Under the pieces are notes generated by a model that did no database searches, was not told the DNA's origin, and saw only the letters and a list, made by a program, of their open reading frames with translations. This document shows positions 1 to 9,661 of a stretch of 13,164 bases of DNA, in pieces. A program made the translations under genes and the position numbers. Within the stretch, counting starts at the first letter, position 1. Each line of letters opens with the position of its first letter. The DNA is from Gallionellaceae bacterium UBA5126 (GTDB lineage: Bacteria > Pseudomonadota > Gammaproteobacteria > Burkholderiales > Gallionellaceae), in assembly GCA_002414205.1 (NCBI GenBank), contig DHYQ01000034.1, forward strand, positions 29,819 through 42,982. The letters are read 5' to 3'.

Positions 1-1902
1 GGGGACATCGGCTTGGCGGCCCAACTCATGAGCCACGGACTGGATCGTCTGGGACATCATCTTCCCCGACCATTGGCCCGGCTGACCGGCAAATTACGTG
101 CCCGGCTACTGAACATTACCGGCATTCTGCCCAATTCCAGCGCCAACTTTCCCGCCATCGGCGCGCTGGTGGCAGAACGTTGCGAGGTGACACGGTCGGC
201 ACACCCGGTCGATCCATTGTGCCCACCGATGCCAGACACCTGGCCCGCTGTGGACATCAGCGTGGTGACCTACAACAGTCGACGCTGGATTGAGCCTTTC
301 ATCGACAGTGTCCTGGCGCTGGATTACCCCAAGCAGCAATTGACCCTGCGCTTCGTTGACAACAGCTCCACCGACGACACGGAAACTTGTCTACGAGCCA
401 TCGCGCCCAAACTATTGGCGGCAGGTATCGGCGTCGAGGTCATCCAGCGTCCCAACAAAGGTTACGGCGCCGGCCACAATGTGGCATTGCGCGCTGGCAG
501 CGCGCCTTTTTGCCTGGTGACCAATATTGATTTGACCTTCGAGCCGGACTGTTTGCGCCGCGTCGTGGCGACGGCCATGGCGGATGCGCCACACGCTGCG
601 GCGTGGGAATTGCGCCAGAAACCCTACGAGCATCCGAAATTTTATGACCCAATCACCGGCACGACCAACTGGAACGCACACGCCTGCGTACTGTTGCGCC
701 GCACAGCCGTGGATGCCATCGGTGGTTACGACGAAACCCTGTTCATGTACGGCGAAGACGTTGAATTGTCATACCGCCTGCGCCGTGCCGGCCATTTACT
801 GCGCTACTGCCCCGCCGCCACCGTCTGGCACTACAGCTACGAGTCCAGCCATCAAGTCAAGCCATTGCAATACACCGGCAGCACGTTTGGCAACCTGTAT
901 CTGCGCCTGAAATATGGCAACCCAACCGACATTATTGTGGTGCCCATGCTCGGGCTGCGTCTGCTACTCGCGCCGGAAGTTTTCCCCGGTTCGCGCCGCA
1001 AGGTCTTCGGCAGTCTGCTCCGGTTAATCCGTGTCGCCCCTAAAGCACTGCTGGCCCGTCAGGCGTCGTCCGCGCATTTTCCGTTTCACACCTGGGACTA
1101 TGAACTCGTCCGCGATGGTGCCTTTGTCGAACAACACCCCATGCCCGTGGCGCCACCGCTGATCAGCATCATCACGCGGACTTACGCAGGGCGTGAACTG
1201 TATTTGCGCCAGGCCTTGCTGTCCGGGGCACATCAAACCTGGTGCAACACCGAACATATCGTGGTGGAAGATGGCGGCGACAGCATGCGTGGTTTGTGCG
1301 AGGAAATTGCCCGCAGTACCGGGCGCACCATTCACTTTATCGCCAATGAAAAACGTGGTCGCTCGCATTCCGGCAACTTGGGCATGGCGGCCGCCACGGG
1401 TCGCTGGTGTTTACTGCTGGACGACGACGATCTGCTGTTTGCCGAGCATCTCGAAGTGTTGGCCAATGCACTGCTGCATGCGCCCGAAGCGGTTGCCAGC
1501 TACAGCCCCGCCTGGGAGGTGGTCACGGATACACAAAACCTGAAGCAAGGCGCCTATGTCGAAACCAATCATGGTTTACCCGGTGTGTTGCGCCAGCCTT
1601 TTGATTTTGACGTGCTGCGTCATCACAACTACCTCGCCATTCAATCCGTTTTGTTCGAGCGCCAACTGTTTGTGGAACGGGGGGGCTTTGATGAGGATAT
1701 GGACGCCCTTGAAGACTGGTTGCTCTGGCTGCGCTACGCCTATGGTCACCACTTCGTGTATGTGCCCAAGGTGACCTCCATGTTCCGCACGCCCGCCGAT
1801 CCGCTGAAAGCACAGGAAAGATCCGTGGCCTTTGCCCAGGCCTATCCACTGGCACTGGCAAGAGCAGAAACCTTCATCACCACACAACAGCGTGCGGCGT
1901 GA
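1..1902 (+). CDS. Two-domain family-2 glycosyltransferase (5' end open)
   Basis: Probably transfers sugars from nucleotide-sugar donors during assembly of a cell-surface polysaccharide or O-antigen. The frame is open to the window edge; TTG at 13 and ATG at 28 are possible starts, so the true start may lie upstream. Residues below count from 13. The first GT-A domain begins near residue 80 (DISVVTYNS), with DNSSTDDT at 116–123, an NID at 171–173 where a DxD is usual, and GGYDE...MYGEDVELSYRLRRAG, which resembles rhamnosyltransferases of the RfbF/WbbL kind. The second begins near 381 (PLISIITRTY) and carries VVEDGGDS and an acidic run DDDD at 470–473, the likely metal/donor site. There is no clear membrane segment, so it is probably cytoplasmic. 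Two catalytic domains suggest addition of two residues or of a disaccharide repeat. The following acyltransferase starts 51 bases later. Family is certain, substrate unknown; a rhamnosyl or galactofuranosyl donor is only a guess. Confidence -1.
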   Translation, partial: GDIGLAAQLMSHGLDRLGHHLPRPLARLTGKLRARLLNITGILPNSSANFPAIGALVAERCEVTRSAHPVDPLCPPMPDTWPAVDISVVTYNSRRWIEPFIDSVLALDYPKQQLTLRFVDNSSTDDTETCLRAIAPKLLAAGIGVEVIQRPNKGYGAGHNVALRAGSAPFCLVTNIDLTFEPDCLRRVVATAMADAPHAAAWELRQKPYEHPKFYDPITGTTNWNAHACVLLRRTAVDAIGGYDETLFMYGEDVELSYRLRRAGHLLRYCPAATVWHYSYESSHQVKPLQYTGSTFGNLYLRLKYGNPTDIIVVPMLGLRLLLAPEVFPGSRRKVFGSLLRLIRVAPKALLARQASSAHFPFHTWDYELVRDGAFVEQHPMPVAPPLISIITRTYAGRELYLRQALLSGAHQTWCNTEHIVVEDGGDSMRGLCEEIARSTGRTIHFIANEKRGRSHSGNLGMAAATGRWCLLLDDDDLLFAEHLEVLANALLHAPEAVASYSPAWEVVTDTQNLKQGAYVETNHGLPGVLRQPFDFDVLRHHNYLAIQSVLFERQLFVERGGFDEDMDALEDWLLWLRYAYGHHFVYVPKVTSMFRTPADPLKAQERSVAFAQAYPLALARAETFITTQQRAA

Positions 1903-1953
1903 CACCTACCCTAACTGAATGCAACGCATGCCGACACGTCACGAGGAAACGAG

Positions 1954-2967
1954 ATGCCCCCAAATAATCTGAATATGGTGCGGCTGGCTGCCGCCAGCAT
2001 GGTGCTGTATGGCCACTCCTTTATCTTTTTGGGCCAACGTGAGCCACTTTTTCTGTCTTGGGTGCCGCTGGGGCCACTAGGTGTGTTCATTTTCTTTACC
2101 ATCAGCGGCTACCTCGTAAGCGAAAGTTGGGATAGAGATCCACATCTGGGGCGTTTTTTCCAGCGGCGTTTACTGCGCATCCTGCCAGGACTGGTCGTAT
2201 GTATCCTCCTGAGCATGCTGGTGCTCGGCCCATTACTGACGACCCTGCCACTGCGCGAATACTTTACGCACAAATACACCTGGGGCTATTTACAAAACAT
2301 TGCGCTGCACATCGTGTATTACCTGCCAGGCGTGTTTGAACATAATCGCGTTGCGAATGCAACCAATGGCTCACTCTGGAGCCTGCCGGTCGAGTTTCTG
2401 ATGTACATCCTCGTCGCCTGCCTCGGCACCCTGCATGGCAATCGCTGGCTGACCGCCGCCCTGGCGCTGTTCTCTGCGGCAATCAGCTTATTCTGGGCGC
2501 AGGTTTCGCAAGAGATGTTGGTGGTTTATAACTTTGATCTGCGCCAGGCGTTTATCTGCGGGACGTATTTCTGGATGGGGGCCTGCTTTTTCAAATTTGA
2601 TCTGAAGCGCTACCTGACCCTGTCGAATGCCATGCTGGCGTTGTTTGCCATGCTCTGCCTGGAACCGTGGACGCGTCAGTTGGCCATGGCGTCCTGGATA
2701 CTGCTGCCCATCGTCGTGCTGGCGTTTGGTTTTGCCTACAGTCCGACACTAGACAAGCTGACCGGCCCTGGCGACTATTCCTACGGGATCTATATCTATG
2801 CCTTCCCCATCCAGCAAGCCGTCGTGTACCTCTGGCCCAATATGGCGACAGTCCCTTATTTGCTGGTGTGCATGCTGGGCGCCTTGACGTTTGCCATACT
2901 CTCCTGGCATTGGGTGGAACATCGCGCACTGGCCCATAAACCCCGTCGACCACAGATTGCAAGCTGA
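1954..2967 (+). CDS. Acyltransferase 3 family membrane protein (OafA-like)
   Basis: Integral inner-membrane acyltransferase of 337 residues, expected to O-acetylate (or otherwise acylate) a surface sugar. The family signature is present: R10 followed by the helix with conserved H21 (VLYGHS), then GPLGVFIFFTISGYL, and the basic motif RRLLRILPG after it. About ten hydrophobic segments run to the end, and the last one is followed by a short basic tail (HKPRRP). The protein is slightly short for the family and has no C-terminal SGNH domain, so it matches stand-alone OafA/NolX-type enzymes. ATG at 1954 is well supported by GAGGA at 1943–1947, six bases upstream. It lies between a glycosyltransferase and a methyltransferase on the same strand, which fits decoration of the same glycan. 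Acceptor and acyl donor cannot be read from the sequence. Confidence -1.
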   Translation: MPPNNLNMVRLAAASMVLYGHSFIFLGQREPLFLSWVPLGPLGVFIFFTISGYLVSESWDRDPHLGRFFQRRLLRILPGLVVCILLSMLVLGPLLTTLPLREYFTHKYTWGYLQNIALHIVYYLPGVFEHNRVANATNGSLWSLPVEFLMYILVACLGTLHGNRWLTAALALFSAAISLFWAQVSQEMLVVYNFDLRQAFICGTYFWMGACFFKFDLKRYLTLSNAMLALFAMLCLEPWTRQLAMASWILLPIVVLAFGFAYSPTLDKLTGPGDYSYGIYIYAFPIQQAVVYLWPNMATVPYLLVCMLGALTFAILSWHWVEHRALAHKPRRPQIAS

Positions 2968-3042
2968 TGACCATGCGATTTTGTGCGGGCCCCGGCGCCG
3001 ACAAACACAGCCGCATCGTGATTTTTAATTTAGGATAACACC

Positions 3043-3912
3043 ATGAAAATACATAGAATTTTTCAAAAACTTGGCCTTATCCCGGACACGTTATTTCCGA
3101 TTGGGCATTTTTATTCTCCCATTGCCAATCCAGACGACCTGCGTGCGCGCGAAGCGCGCATCTGGGCAACTTGCGATGAGATGCCGGGCATTGATCTCAA
3201 CGTACCAAGCCAACTGGCCTTGCTGCAAGCCTTGGCACCGTACCCCGCCGAGCTCCAGTGGCCAATCAAGCAACCCACAACGCCGACCCAGTATTTTTAT
3301 GGCAACGATCAATATCCAGTCCTGGATGCGGAATTTTTATATGCCGTGCTGCGCCATTTCAAACCCAAGGCAATGATCGAAGTCGGCAGCGGTTTTTCTT
3401 CCCTGATTACCGCCGAAGTCAATCGCCGCCATCTGAATGGCATGTTGGAATTTTCCTGCATTGAACCCTACCCGCGCCCCTTTCTGGTGGCTGGGGTGGA
3501 GGGGATCACACAACTGGTTCGCAAACGTGTCGAGGACGTGGAATTGAGCTTCTTTGATCGCCTGAATGCCGGTGATATTTTGTTCATTGACTCATCACAT
3601 GTTTCCAAGGCCGGTAGCGATGTGAATTACCTGTTCTTTGAAATCCTGCCACGCCTGCGACCAGGGGTCATGGTGCATATCCATGACATTTTCCTGCCGG
3701 ATGAGTATCCGAAGAGCTGGGTGATTGAACAGGGACGCAACTGGAACGAGCAATATCTGCTACGGGCCTTCTTGCAGTTCAATCCTGCCTGGGAAGTCAT
3801 GTGGGCCGGACATTTCATGGGCACCCGCCACACCGCTGCCGTCCAAGCTACCTTTCCGCGCTATCCAGAACTGGGCGGTGGCGGCAGCTTTTGGCTGCGC
3901 AGAGTTAAGTAA
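3043..3912 (+). CDS. Class I SAM-dependent methyltransferase (Methyltransf_24-like)
   Basis: Predicted cytoplasmic methyltransferase of 289 residues with a Rossmann fold in its middle. Motif I is IEVGSGFSS at 112–120 (SAM glycine loop). The acidic strand end appears in SCIEPYPRP, and motif IV-like GDILFIDSSH spans 177–186, followed by LRPGVMVHIHDIF. The GD.LFIDssH...D pattern is typical of the Methyltransf_24 group often found in polysaccharide and O-antigen clusters. The N-terminal 100 residues are family-specific and have no motif I recognise. The start is supported by AGGA at 3032–3035, seven bases before ATG. It follows the acyltransferase by 75 bases, which contain GC-rich palindromes (GGGCCC, GGCGCC) but no clear terminator. 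A role in methylating a surface sugar is inferred from context only. Confidence -1.
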   Translation: MKIHRIFQKLGLIPDTLFPIGHFYSPIANPDDLRAREARIWATCDEMPGIDLNVPSQLALLQALAPYPAELQWPIKQPTTPTQYFYGNDQYPVLDAEFLYAVLRHFKPKAMIEVGSGFSSLITAEVNRRHLNGMLEFSCIEPYPRPFLVAGVEGITQLVRKRVEDVELSFFDRLNAGDILFIDSSHVSKAGSDVNYLFFEILPRLRPGVMVHIHDIFLPDEYPKSWVIEQGRNWNEQYLLRAFLQFNPAWEVMWAGHFMGTRHTAAVQATFPRYPELGGGGSFWLRRVK

Positions 3913-4167
3913 CCCCCTAAGGCCAAGGCCCACCCAGCGCGACAGGCAAGGCAGGGTCTGACCACTGGTCGAGCGGCGCGCATGTGGCGGCGGTGAAAGA
4001 TGATACGGGGTGCGCAGATGTGGCACAATTCGGTCAATCCTTACTTAGCCAGAAAGCGAACTCGGATGTCCCCCCTTACGCCCCCCGCCCTGCAATACCA
4101 CGGCAACCCGCCAGCATCGCAGCCCACCCAGACAGGCACCAGGTACTGGCGGCAGACGGTGCGCAGC

Positions 4168-5067
4168 ATGCAACGTGTGCTGTGTGTCGGCCTATGTTTG
4201 CTGCTAGCCAGTTGTGGCGAAGGGCCTGCGCCAAATAAGCCCCAATACACTGGCACCCCCGCTGATAGCCGCATCAAAACCTATTACTTCGCCAGCCATC
4301 CGCTGTACAACCCGGACAAGTTGCAACATGCCTATCAGCCGCTGATGGATTACTTGAACCGGCATATCCCGGAAGCACACTTTGAACTGGAAGGTTCACG
4401 TGACTATCAAGCCTTTGAAGCCAAAGTGCGCGCCCACAAGCCGGAATTTTTACACCCCAATCCTTGGCAAACCTTGCTGGCGATACAAAATGAGTACCAT
4501 GTGATTGCCGAAGCGGGCGATTCTGCCGACTTCAAGGGTATTTTTATTGTGCGCAAGGATAGCCCGATCAAAACCTTTGCCGACCTGAAGGGAAAAACCA
4601 TCAGCTATCCCTCGCATACGGCACTGGCGGCCTGCATCATGCCGCAGTACCTGCTTTATCAAAAAGGCATTGATGTGCGCCACGACCTCACCAACAGATA
4701 TGTTGGCTCGCAAGAATCGTCCATCATGAACGCTTATCTGCGCGACAGCGATATCGCAGCGACCTGGCCACCGCCCTGGCGGCTGTACCAGAAAGATCAC
4801 CCCAAGGAAGCCGCCGAATTGCGCCAGATCTGGGAAACGCCCTCGCTGGTCAACAATTCCATCATGGCACGCGCGGATGTCCCCGCCGAACTCGTGGCGA
4901 AAGTGCAAAAATTACTGCTGGGCATGCGCAACAGTCAGGAAGGACGGGAAGTGCTGCGCAACTCCGAAACCGCTGCTTTCTACCCGGCGGACAATCAAAC
5001 CTATGACAAGGTGCGGCAGTACATCACCACCTTTGAAAAAGTCGTGCGCCCCGTGGAGCAAAAATAA
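4168..5067 (+). CDS. PhnD-like periplasmic binding lipoprotein
   Basis: Substrate-binding protein of the phosphate/phosphonate-binding (PhnD, PF12974) type. From ATG 4168 it begins MQRVLCVGLCLLLASC, a short lipoprotein signal with LASC lipobox and a following Gly, giving about 299 residues. The frame is open further upstream (ATG 4066 and 4000, GTG 4159) but no start has a good Shine–Dalgarno, and the longer N-termini would bury the signal peptide. Family features: YYFASHPLYNPDKL...YQPLMDYLNRHIP, then EFLHPNPWQTLLA, FIVRKDSPIKTFADLKGKTISYPS, and a WPPPW motif at 4765–4779. A cysteine falls in the loop after YPSHTALAA, where related proteins often have Ser/Gly. There is no phnC/phnE-like transporter gene beside it, and its stop abuts the kinase start, so it probably presents a ligand to that kinase, as AioX does for AioS. 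Ligand unknown. Confidence -1.
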   Translation: MQRVLCVGLCLLLASCGEGPAPNKPQYTGTPADSRIKTYYFASHPLYNPDKLQHAYQPLMDYLNRHIPEAHFELEGSRDYQAFEAKVRAHKPEFLHPNPWQTLLAIQNEYHVIAEAGDSADFKGIFIVRKDSPIKTFADLKGKTISYPSHTALAACIMPQYLLYQKGIDVRHDLTNRYVGSQESSIMNAYLRDSDIAATWPPPWRLYQKDHPKEAAELRQIWETPSLVNNSIMARADVPAELVAKVQKLLLGMRNSQEGREVLRNSETAAFYPADNQTYDKVRQYITTFEKVVRPVEQK

Positions 5068-8000
5068 ATGTTCGGCTTGATACGGCGCAGTATTCGCAAC
5101 CAGTTGACCATGAGATTCGGTTTGTTTCTCAGCGTCGGACTGCTTGTCATATTGCTCAGTACCTACTGGAAAGCGGAGGAGCGTCTGCTAGAGCAAGTCG
5201 ATGCCCATGCCGCACATGTCGCCATCGGGGTGGCGGCGGCCTCTCACGTCTGGCTGATTAGTCATGACTATGCTGGTTTGCAAGAAATCGTCGATGCCCT
5301 GAAAATGGATGCGGACATGGAATTTGCCATGATCCTGAATCACGAAGGCAAAGTGGTTGCGCATACGGATCGACATTACCTGGGGCAATTCATCGCCGAT
5401 TTACCGGCAAAATCCGCCACAAAATACTACTACCACCGTTCGCTGCAACTTCTGGACATTGCCGTGCCAGTCAACAATGAAGGCGCGCGCATTGGCTGGG
5501 TACGGCTGGCCTTGAGTTCCAAACACGCCCAACAACTTTTGCGCGCACACTATCAAGAGCTGCTTGTATTTGCCCTGTTGCTGCTACTGACAGGCGGCTA
5601 TTTTGCTTATTTTGTTGGCCAGCGTCTGACCCGAAAATTAAACACCCTACGCGCGGTGACGGACGCCGTGGAGGCCGGCCATTTGAGCGTGCGGGCCCCG
5701 GTGGAAGGCAATGACGAACCCGCTATTTTGTCGCAACGCTTTAACACCATGCTGGATCAGCTCCAACTGGATCTTCAGGAGCGCGCCGAGAACGAGGCCA
5801 AACTGCGCATCAGCGAGGAGCGCTGGCATTTCGCCCTGGAAGGCGCGGGAGATGGAGTGTGGGACTGGGATTTGCTTAACAACCGGATTGAATATTCCCG
5901 GCGCTGGTATGAAATCCAGGGAATGCCAGAGGGCAGTATGGCACCGCAGGCAGAGGCTTGGCAGAAGCTGGTGCATCCTGAGGATTTACCACACGTGGAA
6001 GCGGCACTGGCTGCCCACCTCAACGGACAAACCACCAATTTTAGTTGTGAGCACCGGGTACGCTGCGGCGATGGCTCATACAAATGGATTCTGGGACGGG
6101 GCGTCGTGGTCAGCCGCGATACACAGGGCACGCCGCGACGGATTATCGGCACACATTCCGACATCAGCCACGAACGCCTGGCACGTGAACTGCTGGCCCA
6201 AAGCGAACAGTCGCACCGCTATTTGTTTCAGAATGCCTCCGTCGGGATTGCAAAAGTTAGCACCAGCGGCGAGTTTCTGGAAATCAATGAAAAGTTTTGC
6301 CGCATCATCGGCTACACACGCGAAGAGGTATTGCACAACCACATTACCTTGCAACAGATTACCCTGCCGGAAGATCTGGATGCCGACATGGCCAATGTCA
6401 AACGCTTGTTAAGCGGCCAAGCGGCACAGTACGACATGAACAAGCGCTACCGTACCCAAAGCGGCAAGATCATTTGGGTGCATTTATCGGTACAACTGGC
6501 GCGCGATGCGGCGGGGCAACCGGATTATTTCGTCAGTGCCATACAAGACATCACCGACTGGGTTGAAACGCAAGAACGTCTGGCCGCGAACCAATTATTG
6601 CTGAATGAAATTGTCAATTCGTCGCCTTACGGCGTGGCCTTGTTCGACCGGAGTCACCGGCGCTTGGTCAGCAACGACAACTACCAACGCATCCTCGATC
6701 TGCCCGCAGACAAAGTGGCCGCTGCCGACTGGACATTCGCCGACCAGGTGCACTATTGCTACCAGCGTGGCGATTACGGCCAAGCGGAAAGCGTCGGCGC
6801 ACTGCTGGCGCACTTCAAACAATTGCGCCAAGCGGGCATCTCCAGCCAAGGCGAGCGCCTGCAAGCCAATGGCACCTGGATTGAATATCGCGCCATTCCC
6901 GTGTCGGGCGACATGCACTTGCTGATTTACCTCGACATTACCCAGCGCAAAATCGACGAGTTGGAAGCACGCCGATACCAAGAGTTGGTCGCCTCTTCCA
7001 GCGACGCCATCATCACCAAAAATCTGGACGGGATCGTACTGTCCTGGAACCACGCCGCCGAAATTCTGTTTGGCTATTCCCAGCAGGAAATGATCGGTCA
7101 GCCCATGCTGAAATTGCTGCCAGAAAATGCCATCAACGAAGAATTAGACATACTGCAACGCACCGGCCATGGTGAGACCCTGCCAGCATTTGAAGGACTG
7201 CGGGTGTGTAAGGATGGTCGTATCGTGGATGTTTCCTTGTCCATTTCTCCCATCCATAACGCGGCGGGCAATATCATTGCGATTTCCACCATCGCCCGCG
7301 ACATTACCGCCAAAAAGCAAACCGAGCAGACCCTGATTAAAGCGCGCATGCAGGCAGAAGCGGCCAACCATGCCAAGAGCGCTTTCCTGGCCACCATGAG
7401 CCACGAAATCCGCACGCCACTGAATGCCATCATCGGCATGGCTTATTTGCTGGCGCAAACCGATTTGAATCCTGCGCAACGCGCTGACCTGCAAAGCATC
7501 GAGTCCTCTGGCAAAAATTTGCTGGCGTTGATCAATGACATCCTGGATTTTTCCAAAATTGAAGCGGGCGAACTGTCGCTGGATAACCATGTGTTCTCTT
7601 TGTTGGAGCTACTGCACGACTTACAGGCCATCTTCACCCCCATGGTGGCCAACAAACATTTGTTGCTGCACATTCCGCCCCTCCCCGACCACATTCCCAT
7701 CAACGTCATCGGCGATGGCAATCGACTCCGCCAGTGCCTGATCAATCTACTGAGCAATGCGGTGAAATTCACCCAGCAGGGCGAAGTGACACTGGGCTTG
7801 GAGCGCCTCGAAAATCCAACCGACAGCCCCAGCAACGCATTGCGTTTACGCTTTACCGTGCATGACAACGGCATCGGCATGAGCGATGAGCAACTGGCCA
7901 ACCTATTCCAGCCCTTCACCCAAGCCGACACCTCCACCACCCGCCGCTATGGTGGCACCGGTTTGGGATTGTCCATTGTCAAACATCTGGTCGAATTGAT

Positions 8001-9633
8001 GCAGGGCCAAATTGGCGTCCACAGCCAACCGGATCAAGGCGCCACGTTCTGGATAGAAATTCCACTGCAAACCGCACCGGAGAACACACACATCGTTGCC
8101 CGTAGCAGCGAAAGCCGCCTGCTGAGTATTTTGATTGCCGAAGACGAAGGGCTGGACCGAAAAATCCTGGTGCAAATGTGCCGCAATTTTGGCTGGGAAG
8201 TCGAGGCCGTGGAAAACGGCGAGGAATTGGTACAACGCGTCCTCTACCGCTTGCAGCAACATCGCCCACTGGATTGCATTCTGCTGGATTGGCGTATGCC
8301 GACACTGGACGGCGTGGCGGCTTTGGCCAAGTTAAAACAACGCATCGGTAGCGCGCACATGCCGTCGGTCATCATGGTCACCGCCAACGATCGCTATGCC
8401 TTGTTACAAGCGTTGCAACATGAGCAACCCGACAGCATCCTGACCAAACCGGTGATGTCCTCCACCCTGTTCAACGCGATCAATGAAGCGGTAGTGACCC
8501 ACCATCATGATTTCAATATTGTCTTGCGCGCCACCCGCATTAGTGGCGAACACGGCTTATGGCTCCCCGGCACCCAAATTCTGGTGGTGGATGATAGCCA
8601 ACTCAATTTGAACGTGATCGGACGCATTTTGCAAAATGAAGGGGCAACGCCCATCCTGTGCGATTCGGGAGAAAGCGCCATTGCCAAGCTATCCGAATCC
8701 GAACTGGATGTGGACGTGATCCTGATGGATTTGCAAATGCCCGGCCTGGATGGCTACCAAACCACTCAACGTCTGCGCCAGGAATTGGGGATACGCCTGC
8801 CAATCATTGCCCTGACCGCAGGCAGCACCACCACAGAGCGCACCAAAGCGCTGCATGCCGGGATGAATGACTATTTGACCAAACCCGTCGATCCCTCGCG
8901 CTTGGTACATGTGCTGCGCACTTATGTTGAACAACGACGCGGACAACCATTGCCATTGCTGGAACGCGATCGCCCGCTGACCACCACCCCGCCCGCCCAA
9001 TGGCCGGCCATTAGCGGCATCGACGCCGTGCAATCCTCACGCATTCTGGGTGGCGACCGCGACTTCTTCATCGAACTGCTACGGCAAGTGGTGTACGACC
9101 ATGAGGATCCCGTCGCCACCATTCAGCAAAAATTTGACGCTGGCCAAGCACTGGAGGCCGCCAATCTGCTGCACAAACTGCGTGGGCGCGCCGGCAATCT
9201 AGGCGCCAACGATCTCCTGCGCGCTGCCAGTGCCGCTGAACAAGCGATACGGCAACACGCCCCCGACTGCACCACATACTTGGCAACGCTGGCAGCGACC
9301 TATCACACCCTCATCGACGCCGCCCGACACTGGCTGGAACAACAACCCAGTCCCGACCACGATGCCGCCGTACCCAGTGAGGTAGACCTCAAGGCACTCC
9401 GTACCCAGCTCAAAGAATTGCACGGTATGTTGCGTGAACATCGTTTTGATGCCCTGCAATTGAGCGAACAGATTCGCCATGGCCTGCAAGCCAGCGTCTG
9501 GTACAAGCATTTTCAACCCATCAGTCAGGCCGTGGCCAACCTGCAACTGGAACGTGCCGAAAGTTTGCTGGTCGCTTTCGAGCAAACCTTGAACGACCCT
9601 CTCGCACCGCCGCCCAACAGCGCGGCCAAATAA
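5068..9633 (+). CDS. Hybrid sensor histidine kinase, four PAS, two receivers, HPt
   Basis: Inner-membrane hybrid kinase of 1521 residues. Order: TM1 about 17–33; periplasmic sensor about 34–163 (Cache-like, with [14 protein letters not shown] and a G-K-V-V-A-H-T-D stretch); TM2 about 165–184; HAMP about 185–240; PAS1 248–372; PAS2 380–498; PAS3 510–630; PAS4 635–752; HisKA with phospho-acceptor H779 in [10 protein letters not shown]; HATPase with N box N893–N897, DNGIG 933–937 and GGTGLGL 962–968; REC1 with E1025/D1026, phospho-site D1074 and K1127; REC2 with D1175/D1176, D1221 and K1272; HPt with H1369 in [12 protein letters not shown]; helical tail to 1521. All phosphorelay residues are intact. 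ATG directly follows the lipoprotein's TAA, implying translational coupling. No partner response regulator is present, so output must be in trans. The 28-base gap to earP holds no terminator. Confidence -1.
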   Translation: MFGLIRRSIRNQLTMRFGLFLSVGLLVILLSTYWKAEERLLEQVDAHAAHVAIGVAAASHVWLISHDYAGLQEIVDALKMDADMEFAMILNHEGKVVAHTDRHYLGQFIADLPAKSATKYYYHRSLQLLDIAVPVNNEGARIGWVRLALSSKHAQQLLRAHYQELLVFALLLLLTGGYFAYFVGQRLTRKLNTLRAVTDAVEAGHLSVRAPVEGNDEPAILSQRFNTMLDQLQLDLQERAENEAKLRISEERWHFALEGAGDGVWDWDLLNNRIEYSRRWYEIQGMPEGSMAPQAEAWQKLVHPEDLPHVEAALAAHLNGQTTNFSCEHRVRCGDGSYKWILGRGVVVSRDTQGTPRRIIGTHSDISHERLARELLAQSEQSHRYLFQNASVGIAKVSTSGEFLEINEKFCRIIGYTREEVLHNHITLQQITLPEDLDADMANVKRLLSGQAAQYDMNKRYRTQSGKIIWVHLSVQLARDAAGQPDYFVSAIQDITDWVETQERLAANQLLLNEIVNSSPYGVALFDRSHRRLVSNDNYQRILDLPADKVAAADWTFADQVHYCYQRGDYGQAESVGALLAHFKQLRQAGISSQGERLQANGTWIEYRAIPVSGDMHLLIYLDITQRKIDELEARRYQELVASSSDAIITKNLDGIVLSWNHAAEILFGYSQQEMIGQPMLKLLPENAINEELDILQRTGHGETLPAFEGLRVCKDGRIVDVSLSISPIHNAAGNIIAISTIARDITAKKQTEQTLIKARMQAEAANHAKSAFLATMSHEIRTPLNAIIGMAYLLAQTDLNPAQRADLQSIESSGKNLLALINDILDFSKIEAGELSLDNHVFSLLELLHDLQAIFTPMVANKHLLLHIPPLPDHIPINVIGDGNRLRQCLINLLSNAVKFTQQGEVTLGLERLENPTDSPSNALRLRFTVHDNGIGMSDEQLANLFQPFTQADTSTTRRYGGTGLGLSIVKHLVELMQGQIGVHSQPDQGATFWIEIPLQTAPENTHIVARSSESRLLSILIAEDEGLDRKILVQMCRNFGWEVEAVENGEELVQRVLYRLQQHRPLDCILLDWRMPTLDGVAALAKLKQRIGSAHMPSVIMVTANDRYALLQALQHEQPDSILTKPVMSSTLFNAINEAVVTHHHDFNIVLRATRISGEHGLWLPGTQILVVDDSQLNLNVIGRILQNEGATPILCDSGESAIAKLSESELDVDVILMDLQMPGLDGYQTTQRLRQELGIRLPIIALTAGSTTTERTKALHAGMNDYLTKPVDPSRLVHVLRTYVEQRRGQPLPLLERDRPLTTTPPAQWPAISGIDAVQSSRILGGDRDFFIELLRQVVYDHEDPVATIQQKFDAGQALEAANLLHKLRGRAGNLGANDLLRAASAAEQAIRQHAPDCTTYLATLAATYHTLIDAARHWLEQQPSPDHDAAVPSEVDLKALRTQLKELHGMLREHRFDALQLSEQIRHGLQASVWYKHFQPISQAVANLQLERAESLLVAFEQTLNDPLAPPPNSAAK

Positions 9634-9661
9634 CCCACCCCACCACCGCTCAGGACTTCCC

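Noticed and set aside
3913..3935. GGCC-AA-GGCC after the methyltransferase as a terminator
   Set aside because: The stem is only four base pairs and no T run follows.
4019..4035. TGGCAC resembling the -24 element of a sigma-54 promoter
   Set aside because: The -12 GC element is not found at the required spacing.
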